Positions 48,401-55,648 of a stretch of DNA of 64,000 bases are shown here, one piece after another; position 1 is the stretch's first letter; each line of letters starts with the position of its first letter. The stretch spans positions 464,716 to 528,715 of the forward strand of contig NZ_JAQQPZ010000013.1 of the NCBI RefSeq assembly GCF_028750675.1, read 5' to 3'. The translations under genes were made by a program, and so were the position numbers. A model generated the notes under the pieces. That model had not been told where the DNA came from. It saw only the letters and a list, made by a program, of their open reading frames with translations, and did no database searches. This DNA comes from Shewanella metallivivens (lineage in GTDB: Bacteria > Pseudomonadota > Gammaproteobacteria > Enterobacterales > Shewanellaceae).

Positions 48401-49036
48401 GCTAGGTTTAGCATTGGAAGAATTGTAGCAGCAGCGACTGTTGGTGGGACAATTTCAAAATTAACTGGTGGGAAATTCGCAAATGGCGCACTTACAGGAG
48501 CTTTTTCTCGGATGTTTAATGATGAAGCTCATCACCAATCAGTTAGAAGCAGAGTCGTGGATGCTGGGAAAAAAGCGCTATTATCAATGAAAGACATGTC
48601 TTCCGATTTGTATGACTATGCTTCTGAAAAACTTGAAAGTGCTGGCGACTTTATCGCTAGTAAGTTGCGCAAAGGACTTAATGTAAAATTTGATGCTTCT
48701 TTGACGGGTGGAGCGCTTGGTGTAGGGGTGGAGTCTACCGTTTCGTTGGCTTTTTCAAAGTACTACGAGTTAGGTACTTTTTTCACCCTCTCTGGTGGAG
48801 GTTTTGCTGGCCTTGGTGGCGGCATGAGTTACTCGATCGGGACATGGCAGGGAGATTTATCTACATTGGAAGGTTTCAGTGGCACAGTAGGTGGTATGGG
48901 CATGTTTGCTGGTAAGGGTGATTTTACATTTACTGGTGACGGTGCTGGGGCTGACATTGGCACCGGTTTAAATGTCGGTTATGCTGCCTATGGTTTTGTG
49001 AATCATACATGGCTTATTGGGCGGGGATTCTTTTGA
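42461..49036 (+). CDS. Giant SpvB / VCBS / Rhs repeat protein with variable C-terminus
   Basis: A 2191-residue exported protein, signal peptide MSRHKLLLPIMLIILGVSAS. Domains in order: SpvB/TcdB N-terminal (about 30-330, GVTPQVSLNYSSN and GPVGIGWSVGG); FG-GAP/VCBS repeats (about 380-760, e.g. FDVNGDGYQDIVYV and DVNGDGRSDLVMK); Rhs/YD repeats (about 1020-1780); Rhs core (about 1790-1840, GRFLQADPLIQAP and SYNRYAYVRNNPLTLTDPSGY). The last 350 residues are a Gly/Ala-rich, partly hydrophobic domain unlike the rest. In Rhs proteins that position carries a toxin, but I recognise no toxin family. AAGGATG precedes the start. Confidence 0.88.
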   Translation: MSRHKLLLPIMLIILGVSASSKAEVVGLSSGEFRVDESGAATYSVPINIPEGRAGVTPQVSLNYSSNNLQDGPVGIGWSVGGISAVSRCPQTPINDNAITGVNFTSSDRFCLDGQRLILLAGTYGAPYSTYIKEIDDFSIVTAMGGSQANGPSYFEVKTKAGETYYYGNPGLTGLVSTNQADAFVEPSNKTGMAKTWAVKVIKDIKDNYILFNYNNSKTNGTFYIDSIQYSAKLGDSTAFNKVKFVYEDYGKGFLGYQAGAIAKHNKILKRIDSSVDGSNYRSYFLNYENSNFIEERTLLTSVQECPDNDTDFGNCLPKTTFGWQRPNLSSSSMQYLCKSEPAGPDFCHDVPTSTDFKPFENPTSVASGSANVSTSQVFDVNGDGYQDIVYVSGSSWAVKLGPYFTSTKTMTSIGTSKKEYALNIDYNGDGVRDLLVANSATANWHALSFQASESVEACAKWEQCVTKIITSEYTLTNLNVVATGLENGAQVMDVNGDGNEDIVFRTGNTIKAHVNNGNGTFTANKTLYTFTDTVASAELNMGVQSQTADMKSASAVDVNGDGRSDLVMKVTSTTSGCYVRGVLNASIRTRDECQRDWAGTWTSSTSTKHMLFVASGTMANPVLTLQQTLGNYEDTFRIADLNGDGLSDLLFVSGDKWWYRLSNGIEFLASRDAGLATSSTKKYLDQFVDLNNDGRADVLHATSTSNWAIFFSRPTNSGEWISFENRGFMDFDANATVRFGDTDGDGKLNLLTSTGSSWKKYYNRKGIKEFAINTITNGFGVATTVTYKPMTDSSVYVTNFSDADTTTDTFSPHSGMQLVSKVETQSNIGVDGKVSVNYQYGGFLIHKKGRGSLGFQMLKTIDNQTNVVTETKYSQEHGELTFAHAGMPIETIQMLDTQMLSRASNTLDVIQTANGGISPYIASSEEESYILDSNLSSTLSSVTLTTNQYDDWGNLLESNIEISDEYSNDVLTTNNVNTYGSGDWERYGRLASSVVTKTRTGDPKTHVRETTFDYYSNLMLKSSTLSPNQAATKLTTTYGYDAWGNKTSEAVTGYSTATGTNITRSTSSNYGAKGRYLSYTDDAMGFRTSFKYNNVDADSVTGVITSIKTTDANNVAKIEYFDDLGRLKTIDHPDAKTTTVTQAFCSSCSSNAYYYVRTTVTGNPTQEVYFDKWGREVIAQTTSFSGGWNKVIKEYDEQGREKMVYEPNSTGFTLFEYDELNRPYTVTKPNGTTVTNELFGFESRTTNEVGITTSVYQNGFGETAYTEDAIGNTVSFTYDAQGNVVTTDTTGEGSNYIVTVTYDDWGRKLSTNDPSKGLWKYTYNAFGELMTQETARGHTFTFSYDLLGRKIKSYEPSEGTLCWNYGTATDKGRLLSVEKFDAAVATCATGNPTYKNSFTYYPDGLVKTTTTLIEGNTFTQSQTYDSYSRPSITTYPTGTAAFSVKNHYSTTTGYLTEVRNNVTGALLKRVDSMTARNQVDEVTYGNNVTTTAMFEDDTGWLSSIDVKKGSAQLAYTDVVHDDIGNVTSRWTKFGSIPGGITDFTETYGYDYLTNRLEDRTISIATGSAILPANFKTYQDYNYDDWGNIKFKTGVGNYTYYATKPHQLNEVKSASGAQLYKFFYDANGNSKTDGTRTFNYGSYDKPTLITKAGSSSTMKYGPERELIYKSDTYVENGKNVTYQTTYLGNYEKVYRTGGAGTLTEHKFYVGDIVYTQRSNGSSDTFYLHKDHQGSVIATTNASGAVVSQAIYDPWGKRTAVFLHSSFASFTTSEPTDRGYTGHKHIKDLDIIHMGGRIYDPTLGRFLQADPLIQAPTDSQSYNRYAYVRNNPLTLTDPSGYSWWSKTWKKIRPYVGIIVAAIGTYICGGNVQCGQAGYALVGAASGAAGAAANGGNVFTGALRGAFTAMAFYQVGEAFSQANCQSCFSGGELTTAATVGKIAAHAMVGGITSILQGGKFGHGFLAAGVTQGFEKSINGISSARFSIGRIVAAATVGGTISKLTGGKFANGALTGAFSRMFNDEAHHQSVRSRVVDAGKKALLSMKDMSSDLYDYASEKLESAGDFIASKLRKGLNVKFDASLTGGALGVGVESTVSLAFSKYYELGTFFTLSGGGFAGLGGGMSYSIGTWQGDLSTLEGFSGTVGGMGMFAGKGDFTFTGDGAGADIGTGLNVGYAAYGFVNHTWLIGRGFF

Positions 49037-49290
49037 TTTTTACAATAATTTGTGTGCTCACCTTTTTGTTTTTGATATTTTTAGAAGGTATTTTCGCATC
49101 TCAGATTCATGCTAGATTAGCGCTTCAGGATAACAAAATAACGCTTGAAGATGTCAAGTCAGCAATTAAGTCTGGCAACAAATATAGTGGGTTAATCAAG
49201 ACTGAAGAATATAAAAAAATGACTTTATTTAAGAGAATAAGGATATTCTTAATACTTTTATTCCTCATATCTTTTTTCTTTGTTAACTGA
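49009..49290 (+). CDS. Small membrane protein overlapping the Rhs gene (possible immunity protein)
   Basis: A 93-residue protein with two membrane helices, at about 5-27 and 74-92, and a charged middle region (RLALQDNKITLEDVKSAIKS). Its ATG lies inside the Rhs gene end, a 28-base overlap. Immunity genes typically follow Rhs toxins directly, and membrane-spanning immunity proteins often counter membrane-active toxins. That role is inferred from position and topology; no family is recognised. Confidence 0.6.
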   Translation: MAYWAGILLIFTIICVLTFLFLIFLEGIFASQIHARLALQDNKITLEDVKSAIKSGNKYSGLIKTEEYKKMTLFKRIRIFLILLFLISFFFVN

Positions 49291-49688
49291 AAATTACTTG
49301 AAATAAAAAGGGTTAATAAATAAGACATATATGGACGCTCCCGGTGAGTCAAGGCAATAATCTGCTCACCCAAAGCTTTTTGGCCTTAGTTTTCTATTTT
49401 ATTACTTCACACTTATCGTTGCTTTTAATGTGCTCATTTACCGCTAGAAGCGGTTGTACTGCCATATATACGGGCTTAACAGTAAGCACTGCGCCCCTAA
49501 TGAAATCCGTACCATTGCGCCTTTAATTGTAAAACACCTATGCGGATTAGGTTTACCTTATCCTTGGCCTATTCGGGCTAGCACTGGTTGGACTGAGCAA
49601 AAGAATAAGGTGCCATCCATGTTACTGGAGAGTCTCCAGATTTTAAACTAAGCTTAAAATCTGAACAGACATTAACAAGGAGGTTATG
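49291..49688. other. Leader region of the REP-associated transposase gene
   Basis: No real gene is seen. It ends in two hairpins, one ACTGGAGA-type (49625-49640) and a perfect ten-base one (CAGATTTTAA at 49637-49646 with TTAAAATCTG at 49654-49663), just before the AAGGAGG ribosome site. Confidence 0.5.
49637..49663 (+). promoter_or_regulatory. Perfect hairpin ahead of the transposase start
   Basis: Ten-base arms with a seven-base loop, 15 bases before the Shine-Dalgarno. It could limit translation or be a recognition hairpin of the encoded Y1 transposase. Confidence 0.4.
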
Positions 49689-50666
49689 ATGCCGCGCCCT
49701 CGTAGAAGCCAAATTAGCCTAGAAGACACCCCCTGTTACCATTGTTGTAGTCGCGTTATTCGCCGTGCTTTTCTCTGCGGCGATGACAAGTTTTCTGGTA
49801 AAAACTACGACCACAGACGTGCTTGGGTAGATGCTCAGCTGCTTAAATTTGCGGAGGTTTTCGCTATTGATGTTGCGGCCTATGCAGTGATGAGTAATCA
49901 TCTGCATGTTGTGCTCAGTATCGACATATATCAAGCCAACAGTTGGTCTGATGCCGAGGTAATAAGTCATTGGCATCAGTTATTTAAGGGTACTGATACA
50001 AGCCAAAAGTTTGCTCATGGTGAAACGCTTGAAGATTATGAACAGTTGCAGCTTAGTCACACAGTTGCTTTATATCGCAGCCGATTAAGCGATATTTCTT
50101 GGTTCATGCGGGCATTGAACGAACCGATAGCAAGGCAAGCAAATCAAGAAGATAACTGCACTGGCCGCTTCTGGGAGGGACGTTTTAAATCGCAAGCACT
50201 GCTCGATGAGGCGGCAGTATTAGCCTGCATGGCTTATGTCGACCTCAATCCCATTCGGGCAAATATGGCAGACACGCCAGAGCAATCAGACCATACCAGT
50301 ATTCAACTACGAATTAGGGCTGCGCTGAAAGGTGAGCAACCACAGAGCCTACTGCCTTTCATTGGTAATGATCGTAAAGACCAACCCAAGGGCATCGCAT
50401 TTTCGCTGCAAGATTATCTTGGATTGGTTGATGATACGGGACGCATTATTCGCAACGATAAGCGTGGCGCTATTAGCACATATAGCGCTAAGTTACTCAC
50501 AAGATTGAATATCCCTCAAGATAACTGGCTCAAACTCACCACCGAGTTCGGTAAGCTATTTCACGGCCCAGTCGGCACACTTCAAGAACTTACCCACTAT
50601 TGTGAGCATCTAGAAAAACGCCGACGACACTTCGCCAGTTGTTGCCAGCACTTAAAAGCGGGCTGA
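49689..50666 (+). CDS. REP-associated tyrosine transposase (Y1, IS200-like fold)
   Basis: A 325-residue single-strand HUH transposase. It opens with PRPRRSQISLEDTPCYHCCSR, has the metal-binding SNHLHVVL (HUH) motif near residue 77 and the catalytic-Tyr block MAYVDLNPIRANMA near residue 195. The C-terminal 100 residues are the longer extension found in RAYT proteins of Shewanella and relatives. Such domesticated transposases act on REP palindromes. ATG 49689 is chosen over 49686 for better spacing from AAGGAGG. Confidence 0.88.
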   Translation: MPRPRRSQISLEDTPCYHCCSRVIRRAFLCGDDKFSGKNYDHRRAWVDAQLLKFAEVFAIDVAAYAVMSNHLHVVLSIDIYQANSWSDAEVISHWHQLFKGTDTSQKFAHGETLEDYEQLQLSHTVALYRSRLSDISWFMRALNEPIARQANQEDNCTGRFWEGRFKSQALLDEAAVLACMAYVDLNPIRANMADTPEQSDHTSIQLRIRAALKGEQPQSLLPFIGNDRKDQPKGIAFSLQDYLGLVDDTGRIIRNDKRGAISTYSAKLLTRLNIPQDNWLKLTTEFGKLFHGPVGTLQELTHYCEHLEKRRRHFASCCQHLKAG

Positions 50667-50825
50667 CTTAAATCTCGAATTCAACATCTAAGTGCATCAA
50701 TGACTGCTTAGGCCGCTGAAACTGCATGGGGTGGGATACTGTTGCCTGAAATCTCTATTTTTCACTGATATTTGCTTATTTCGTTACTCATGAACCGTCC
50801 ATTTGAACCGCTTTATTGCATTTTG

Positions 50826-50873
50826 GGTCAGTATAAACTTTATTTGATTACCATACATTTTCTAATCCCAGTA
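50826..50873 (+). repeat. REP-like motif, copy 2 (pair of 34640-34688)
   Basis: GGGTCAGTATAAACTTTATT followed by CCATACATTT and CTAATCCCA, 160 bases downstream of the REP-associated transposase gene. It matches the copy beside the Rhs fragment at 34640 with only a few changes. Confidence 0.55.
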
Positions 50874-50894
50874 GTTACTTTTAGAGCCTCAGTT

Positions 50895-50967
50895 CTAACA
50901 AACTTTTGTCCATATACGTGTCAGAGGAATGAAGCTGACACGTTCGTGCCCCAAAGCTTGTTTCGCA
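50895..50967 (+). repeat. Imperfect palindrome containing the second 47-bp repeat
   Basis: The perfect repeat (50909-50955) sits in a longer palindrome. Its left arm begins CTAACAAACTTTTG and its right arm ends CAAAGCTTGTT, and the two pair with few mismatches around the central ACGTGTCAG / CTGACACGT stem. The AAAGCTTGTT right end is shared with the palindrome at 30599-30633. The layout recalls integron attC sites or a small palindromic MITE. Confidence 0.55.
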
Positions 50968-51321
50968 TGCCTAGATTAGATTTGCTTGATACTGGCCTGT
51001 TGGCCTAATTTTAGTAATGCTACAGAGTGTCCATTGAACTAGGTCCACTCCAGATAATGCACCAAAGTGTTTACTATTTCTGTGACGATTTAAATAATAC
51101 AGTGGCTTGTCTATCTATGGATACAGTCTCAACAGCAAGAATGGATAACAAAATATTTAATCCTGATTCAAGTTAACTTTCCAATTGACTATGCTATAGA
51201 AATATTACTTGATGTTGAATCGATGCAGTTAGATAGGCTGAATTTTAGTTAAGCTACCAAGCCAGAAAGCCCAGAATGTTTAGTCTTCACTTAAAATTCA
51301 GCCAATTTTCAACTATTTAAA

Positions 51322-52377
51322 TCACATACAAACTGATGCATATTTGGCTGTAACGCTGTTAGAGTACTTCGAGCATTGCCCCTCATTATTGCAAGCTCGA
51401 ACTCTGAACTCTGTATTTTGATTAACACTTACTTGATATGCTTTATTTGTAGTTGTTGCGAAGTTTGAAAACGCATACCCTGAATTTATCTGAATCTCAT
51501 AATAATCAGCATCATCATTATATGATGCCCAATTGAGAGAGTTTTCGCCGTAGCAATAATGGTAATTTACGTTTAAATCAACTTCTTGAAGATAACCGTA
51601 CATTTCTCGAAGAGTAGAAATGTCTGTCGAAGTCATAACAGAACCACCTAGAGAAGACATACCGTCATTTCTCGAAATAGTTGCTTGACCATTAGAGCTA
51701 AAAGCGGTCGAGTGATAGTGCATTATAGAATTATAGTCGTAGGGGCCAACATCTTCCCCATCAGAAATATGTTGTTCAAAATTGTGCTCTTTCCCGGATA
51801 TAATATTCTCCCAATTAATTGTAATATATGAATCACGATCTTCCCGTGATTGTTCATGCCAAAAGCCTGCAGCATGTAGGAGTTCATGTGTAGGTGTTCC
51901 GCCGCTAAAGCAACCATCTGCTAAACTAACATTTTGAGAGCCACCTCGCTTCCCTACTTGAGAGCTGCAACCTGAGCCCTTGTATATAGAGATATAGTCC
52001 GCTTGATTCGAGCGTTCGACAAAAATAACACCTGAAACATCTTCTATATCACTCATCGCCTGAAGAATTGAATTTATTTGACTGGTGCTATAATTTGTTG
52101 AAATGGTATAAGGAATTACACCCAAATCCCATCTATATTGACTACCGCTAATGATAACGGAATAAGGAGTTGGAGTGTTTAGAGTTTCAATATGCTCAGT
52201 GACAATGATATCTCCTTCAAAAATATATTCACCTTTTGATCTCTCAACTGTTAGAGTTTTGTGAACCAACACATTATTTTCATCGGCGCCTTCTACCAAT
52301 ATATCATACGTTTTCGAGTGTGAGTTTAGTGACAGTGTAATGCATGAAGATAAGATTAAATAGTTAAATAATTTCAT
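51322..52377 (-). CDS. Secreted astacin-type (M12A) zinc metalloprotease
   Basis: A 351-residue enzyme. The start at 52377 gives a signal peptide (MKLFNYLILSSCITLSLNSH); the open frame begins eight codons earlier at a TTG. The catalytic zinc motif is H164-ELLH168-AAGFW-H174-E, followed by EQSREDRDSYITI, the exact astacin pattern. The Met-turn is YDYNSIMHYHS. The propeptide is about residues 22-80, and a C-terminal fibronectin-like or Ig-like domain (about 255-351) has four Cys. Bacterial astacins degrade proteins outside the cell. It has no operon partner. Confidence 0.88.
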   Translation of the reverse strand: MKLFNYLILSSCITLSLNSHSKTYDILVEGADENNVLVHKTLTVERSKGEYIFEGDIIVTEHIETLNTPTPYSVIISGSQYRWDLGVIPYTISTNYSTSQINSILQAMSDIEDVSGVIFVERSNQADYISIYKGSGCSSQVGKRGGSQNVSLADGCFSGGTPTHELLHAAGFWHEQSREDRDSYITINWENIISGKEHNFEQHISDGEDVGPYDYNSIMHYHSTAFSSNGQATISRNDGMSSLGGSVMTSTDISTLREMYGYLQEVDLNVNYHYCYGENSLNWASYNDDADYYEIQINSGYAFSNFATTTNKAYQVSVNQNTEFRVRACNNEGQCSKYSNSVTAKYASVCM

Positions 52378-52578
52378 TCCTTCGATCCTATTTACAATCA
52401 ATAAAAATCCGAAATTGGTTTTTATTCAGAAATTTAATTAGAAATAAAGACAGTAACATATGTAAAAATTTTGTTACCAAGATATGATCTGAATCTATTT
52501 ACTGTTTTTATTTTGTTGCTAATATAAAATTTTATAATTATGTTTATTCATATCCAATAAAACTAAAGGATTAGTGTT

Positions 52579-53106
52579 ATGCAATCTAAATTTTTGTTTG
52601 TTGTTTGCCTTATGTTCGCGTCAGCTTGTAACAATTCAGACGAAAAAGACGCTTCATCATATGAACAGTCAACCTCCATAGCTTCTTATATGCAACCGTG
52701 CACAGGTGTAAATCAAATGCTTTGCGTTGTGGCTGATGGCAAGCTCTTTTATGACGAAATTGAAGGCTTTACTTATATGTGGGGGTATACTTATGAGCTT
52801 ACAGTCGAAGTCAATGAGGATGGCTCACCTTCTGCGGACGCTTCAAGTAAACAGTATTCATTGGTTAGTATCAACTCATCGGTTGAAGATGAATTGGGTG
52901 TGGAGTACGTCATTGATAATGTTGAACTTCTTGACTCAACAATTCATATGAATGATGGTGAGTACTTTTTTTTAAGTCAATCATTTGAGTGTGAAGATAC
53001 AGCGTTGTGTGAGTCTTTATTAAATATGAATAACTCAGGTGGAATAGTGACAATCACTTTTAAATATATGGGGAATGGTGTTATCAATTTAATTTCATGG
53101 AATTAG
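52579..53106 (+). CDS. Small lipoprotein, 175 residues
   Basis: Signal MQSKFLFVVCLMFASAC with lipobox ASAC. The mature part is acidic with four further Cys (QPCTGVNQMLCVV and FECEDTALCESLL), which could form two disulfides. No family recognised. It is divergent from the astacin gene across about 200 bases. TTAGTG near the start is a weak ribosome site. Confidence 0.6.
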   Translation: MQSKFLFVVCLMFASACNNSDEKDASSYEQSTSIASYMQPCTGVNQMLCVVADGKLFYDEIEGFTYMWGYTYELTVEVNEDGSPSADASSKQYSLVSINSSVEDELGVEYVIDNVELLDSTIHMNDGEYFFLSQSFECEDTALCESLLNMNNSGGIVTITFKYMGNGVINLISWN

Positions 53107-53590
53107 AAATCTATCAATTTGCAAATAAGGAAGCCATTATAGTGCAATTATAAGTGATAAATTCGCTCTAGTAACAATCAATTTTTGTAGCGGCCGATAA
53201 ATATTAGCCGTATTGAATCACCATTACTTCACATGTTATGCGAACAAGGCATACACTGATGGCATTCGTAACTCAGAAATGTCCATAAACGGTTTAGGGT
53301 GGTGACTCATTTCCCCAAAGTTTGTTTCCCTCCTAATTATGCAAAATCAAATATTGAGTAATAGTACCCAAAAATAAAGCCAATGATGTTTAAGCTTTCA
53401 AGCAGAATTCCCATGCACATGTAGTCGGCTGGTATATTTGGGGTATTTGAAGTAAGTTATTGTAAGTATATTGAATAATAATTCGTATTTAGTCTTCTTT
53501 TACGTGGCAAATTCACATGCGTGTTAATCCCAATAAGTGCGCATGCGCACTGTACAAATTCTATACGATTTTCAGGTCGAGGTGTTTTCA
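53107..53590. other. Intergenic with a dispersed CAGAAATGTCCAT motif
   Basis: No gene is seen over about 480 bases. GTAACTCAGAAATGTCCAT at about 53264-53287 recurs as GTAACGCAGAAATGTCCAT at 54659-54677, and the CCCCAAAGTTTGTTTC at 53316 resembles the right arm of the 50895 palindrome. Confidence 0.45.
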
Positions 53591-54142
53591 ATGAAAAAGG
53601 TAATCTCAGTTACAGTCTTAGGTTTGTCAGTCTTAGGTTTGTCATTATTGTGGGGTAATCATAATTATGAAGGGGAGTATTTAGCGACAGAAGGAGTTGA
53701 CTGTACCCTAAATTCTAATATAAATAATAACGATGTTTTTCTTGAAATTAGTCTTCAGAGTGAAGGTTATACTGCTATCGCACCAAGGGTGTTAAATTTG
53801 GGGCTGGGATCTACAAGTGATGGAACGGCATCGCCATCTGAAGATAATATATTAAATTTTAACTTTTCTAAACGTGGACCGAGAGTAAGGGGAGCACCTA
53901 CAAATCCAAGCCCCTTTAAGTCGGTCTCAATGTCAATAAAGGTCCATCCAACCAAGCATAATCATATATTAATTCATGAGTCGTATGCTTCACTCATTGA
54001 CGATAATAATGGCTATATAAATTTGTTAAAAGCCGACCAAAAGCAGCCTAACTATACCCCTCTTTGTTTAATCAAAAAAAATACAATAAACTATCTATGG
54101 TTAAGCGCTAAAACGTTTTTGTCCAAAAGTGTGACAGGATAG
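53591..54142 (+). CDS. Exported hypothetical protein, 183 residues
   Basis: Starts at 53591 with GAGGTG nine bases before. The N-terminal hydrophobic segment contains an in-frame tandem repeat of 15 bases, giving SVLGLSVLGLS, so the signal anchor has been extended by slippage. The remaining 150 residues are beta-rich with two Cys. No family recognised. Confidence 0.5.
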   Translation: MKKVISVTVLGLSVLGLSLLWGNHNYEGEYLATEGVDCTLNSNINNNDVFLEISLQSEGYTAIAPRVLNLGLGSTSDGTASPSEDNILNFNFSKRGPRVRGAPTNPSPFKSVSMSIKVHPTKHNHILIHESYASLIDDNNGYINLLKADQKQPNYTPLCLIKKNTINYLWLSAKTFLSKSVTG

Positions 54143-54245
54143 CTTAGCAATAAGAAACTAAGCACAAATCAGTCGATCAAATTTTAGTAATACCACAGAG
54201 TCGGGAGTTGCTACTCTAATAGTGACGATTCAAAGAGAGGAATTG

Positions 54246-54608
54246 ATGATGAAGAATACTAAACTCAATATATTGCTTTTAAAATGTGACGCAACGGCAC
54301 CAGTTCCTGATGATTTAACTGCATGGCTTGATTCTCCTTCTGTCGGAAATGAAATTATTACTGGTCACGATGAGATATCTCTGAGTTCTGATGATGAATA
54401 TCGTGCCGCTTTAAAGACAATCGAAGGATTGTTTGATGCAATACCTAATACCGCTGAATTGGAAGGTTTTTTATCTATTCTTGAAAATGACATGCAACAA
54501 CACCCCGACAAATTAGTGCCGCTCACAGCAAGTATGCGTAGAAGTGCTGAAAGTTTAGTTGAAAGTGTAGAAATTGATTTTGGTGATCAGTTATTAGACG
54601 AGTTGTAG
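54246..54608 (+). CDS. Acidic hypothetical protein, 120 residues
   Basis: A strongly acidic soluble protein (MKNTKLNILLLKCDATAPVP), helical in its second half, without signal. AGAGAGG lies five bases before ATG 54246; a second ATG follows at once. No family recognised. Confidence 0.5.
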   Translation: MMKNTKLNILLLKCDATAPVPDDLTAWLDSPSVGNEIITGHDEISLSSDDEYRAALKTIEGLFDAIPNTAELEGFLSILENDMQQHPDKLVPLTASMRRSAESLVESVEIDFGDQLLDEL

Positions 54609-54800
54609 GTAATTGGGAGACTAGAAGTTATCTGAAAACCTAACTTTGTTCGCTCTTTGTAACGCAGAAATGTCCATTTCCGAGTTAAATAAACACATAT
54701 CAGCTCCATCATAACCTTAGTTAATAATCTTATAAGTTTACTACTAATTATCACTGCTGCTATAGGTATAAATTAATGAGGCTCACTTTAAGCATTAGCA

Positions 54801-55037
54801 CTAATCTAGTTGTACTTTATATTTGAGTCTGGCTGGTAGAATTTCATCAAACTCACAGTCAAGTGCATTAACGATTTTGTATAGAGTTTCCAGTTTGATG
54901 TTGACGCAACCTCTTTCCATTTTCCCGTAATTACCTCTTTCAATACCGACATATGCTGCAAATGCCTCTTGAGAATAGCCAGCATTAACTCTTAGGTATC
55001 TTAATTTCTCGCCAAATTCAATTACTAAATCACTCAC
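54801..55037 (-). CDS. XRE-family helix-turn-helix regulator
   Basis: A 78-residue Cro/CI-type repressor. The HTH is at about residues 19-40 (YSQEAFAAYVGIERGNYGKMERG), followed by LETLYKIVNALDCEF. The start is GTG 55037, with GGAG nine bases upstream. It is divergent from the winged-helix/helicase operon by 101 bases and probably controls that operon as well as itself. Confidence 0.82.
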   Translation of the reverse strand: MSDLVIEFGEKLRYLRVNAGYSQEAFAAYVGIERGNYGKMERGCVNIKLETLYKIVNALDCEFDEILPARLKYKVQLD

Positions 55038-55138
55038 CTATCAACACTCCAGGTAAAATGATTAGATTTTCATATTGAGGTACAAGCCACCACGCCCTAT
55101 AATACCCATTCGAGATAAATTATTAGGATCTGTTTTTG

Positions 55139-55648
55139 ATGTTAGACCCATTCGTAGCTCAAATCATTAAAGCAGAAAACTTTGATAAGTTCACAACAAG
55201 TGATGTCCGCTCTGCATATTTTGCATTAAAAAAAGATCCCTCTTTGGATAGCGCAGAGATCAGAAGAATGATTTATGCAGAATTAATGAAGTTAGTAAAA
55301 AAAGGCTGGTTAGAGAGGAATATACAAAAGCAAAAGGGACAGACTAGATTCAAAAAAACAGTTCATTTTGATGCCACAAACCTTCCTGTTAAGCCTATGG
55401 CTTTATTACCTATTTCTGATATTGAAGGCATTGATAAACATAAGAAATTGAGCGCAAAACTAAACTACTATAAATCAGAACTATTATTGAGCTTAGGTGA
55501 ATCAGAGGCATATAAAGAGATATACTTAGAGCTGCCTGATTTAGCTGAAGAGTTACAACCCAAGTACAATTTAGCGAGGGAAAATAGCACTAAATTGTTG
55601 GGGAAAATCAGGGCCATTGAAGCGATCATCGAACAGAGAAATATATGA
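55139..55648 (+). CDS. Winged-helix/coiled-coil protein upstream of the helicase
   Basis: A 169-residue protein. The first 75 residues look like a winged-helix domain (FTTSDVRSAYFALKKDP, then LMKLVKKGWLERNIQ). The last 70 are helical with a heptad pattern (HKKLSAKLNYYKSELLLSL). Its TGA overlaps the helicase ATG (ATGA), so the two are coupled and likely work together. ATG 55139 is chosen over the TTG at 55136. No family recognised. Confidence 0.6.
   Translation: MLDPFVAQIIKAENFDKFTTSDVRSAYFALKKDPSLDSAEIRRMIYAELMKLVKKGWLERNIQKQKGQTRFKKTVHFDATNLPVKPMALLPISDIEGIDKHKKLSAKLNYYKSELLLSLGESEAYKEIYLELPDLAEELQPKYNLARENSTKLLGKIRAIEAIIEQRNI

Larger units (their letters stand above)
50667..51321. other. 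Intergenic with REP-like and 47-bp repeats
   Basis: No gene is supported over 650 bases. It contains the REP-like motif at 50826-50873 and the 47-bp repeat inside a larger palindrome at 50895-50967. The last 300 bases show nothing I can name. Confidence 0.5.

Noticed and set aside
49344..49651. Overlapping short frames upstream of the RAYT
   Set aside because: No good start signals; the sequence is better explained by hairpins and the transposase leader.
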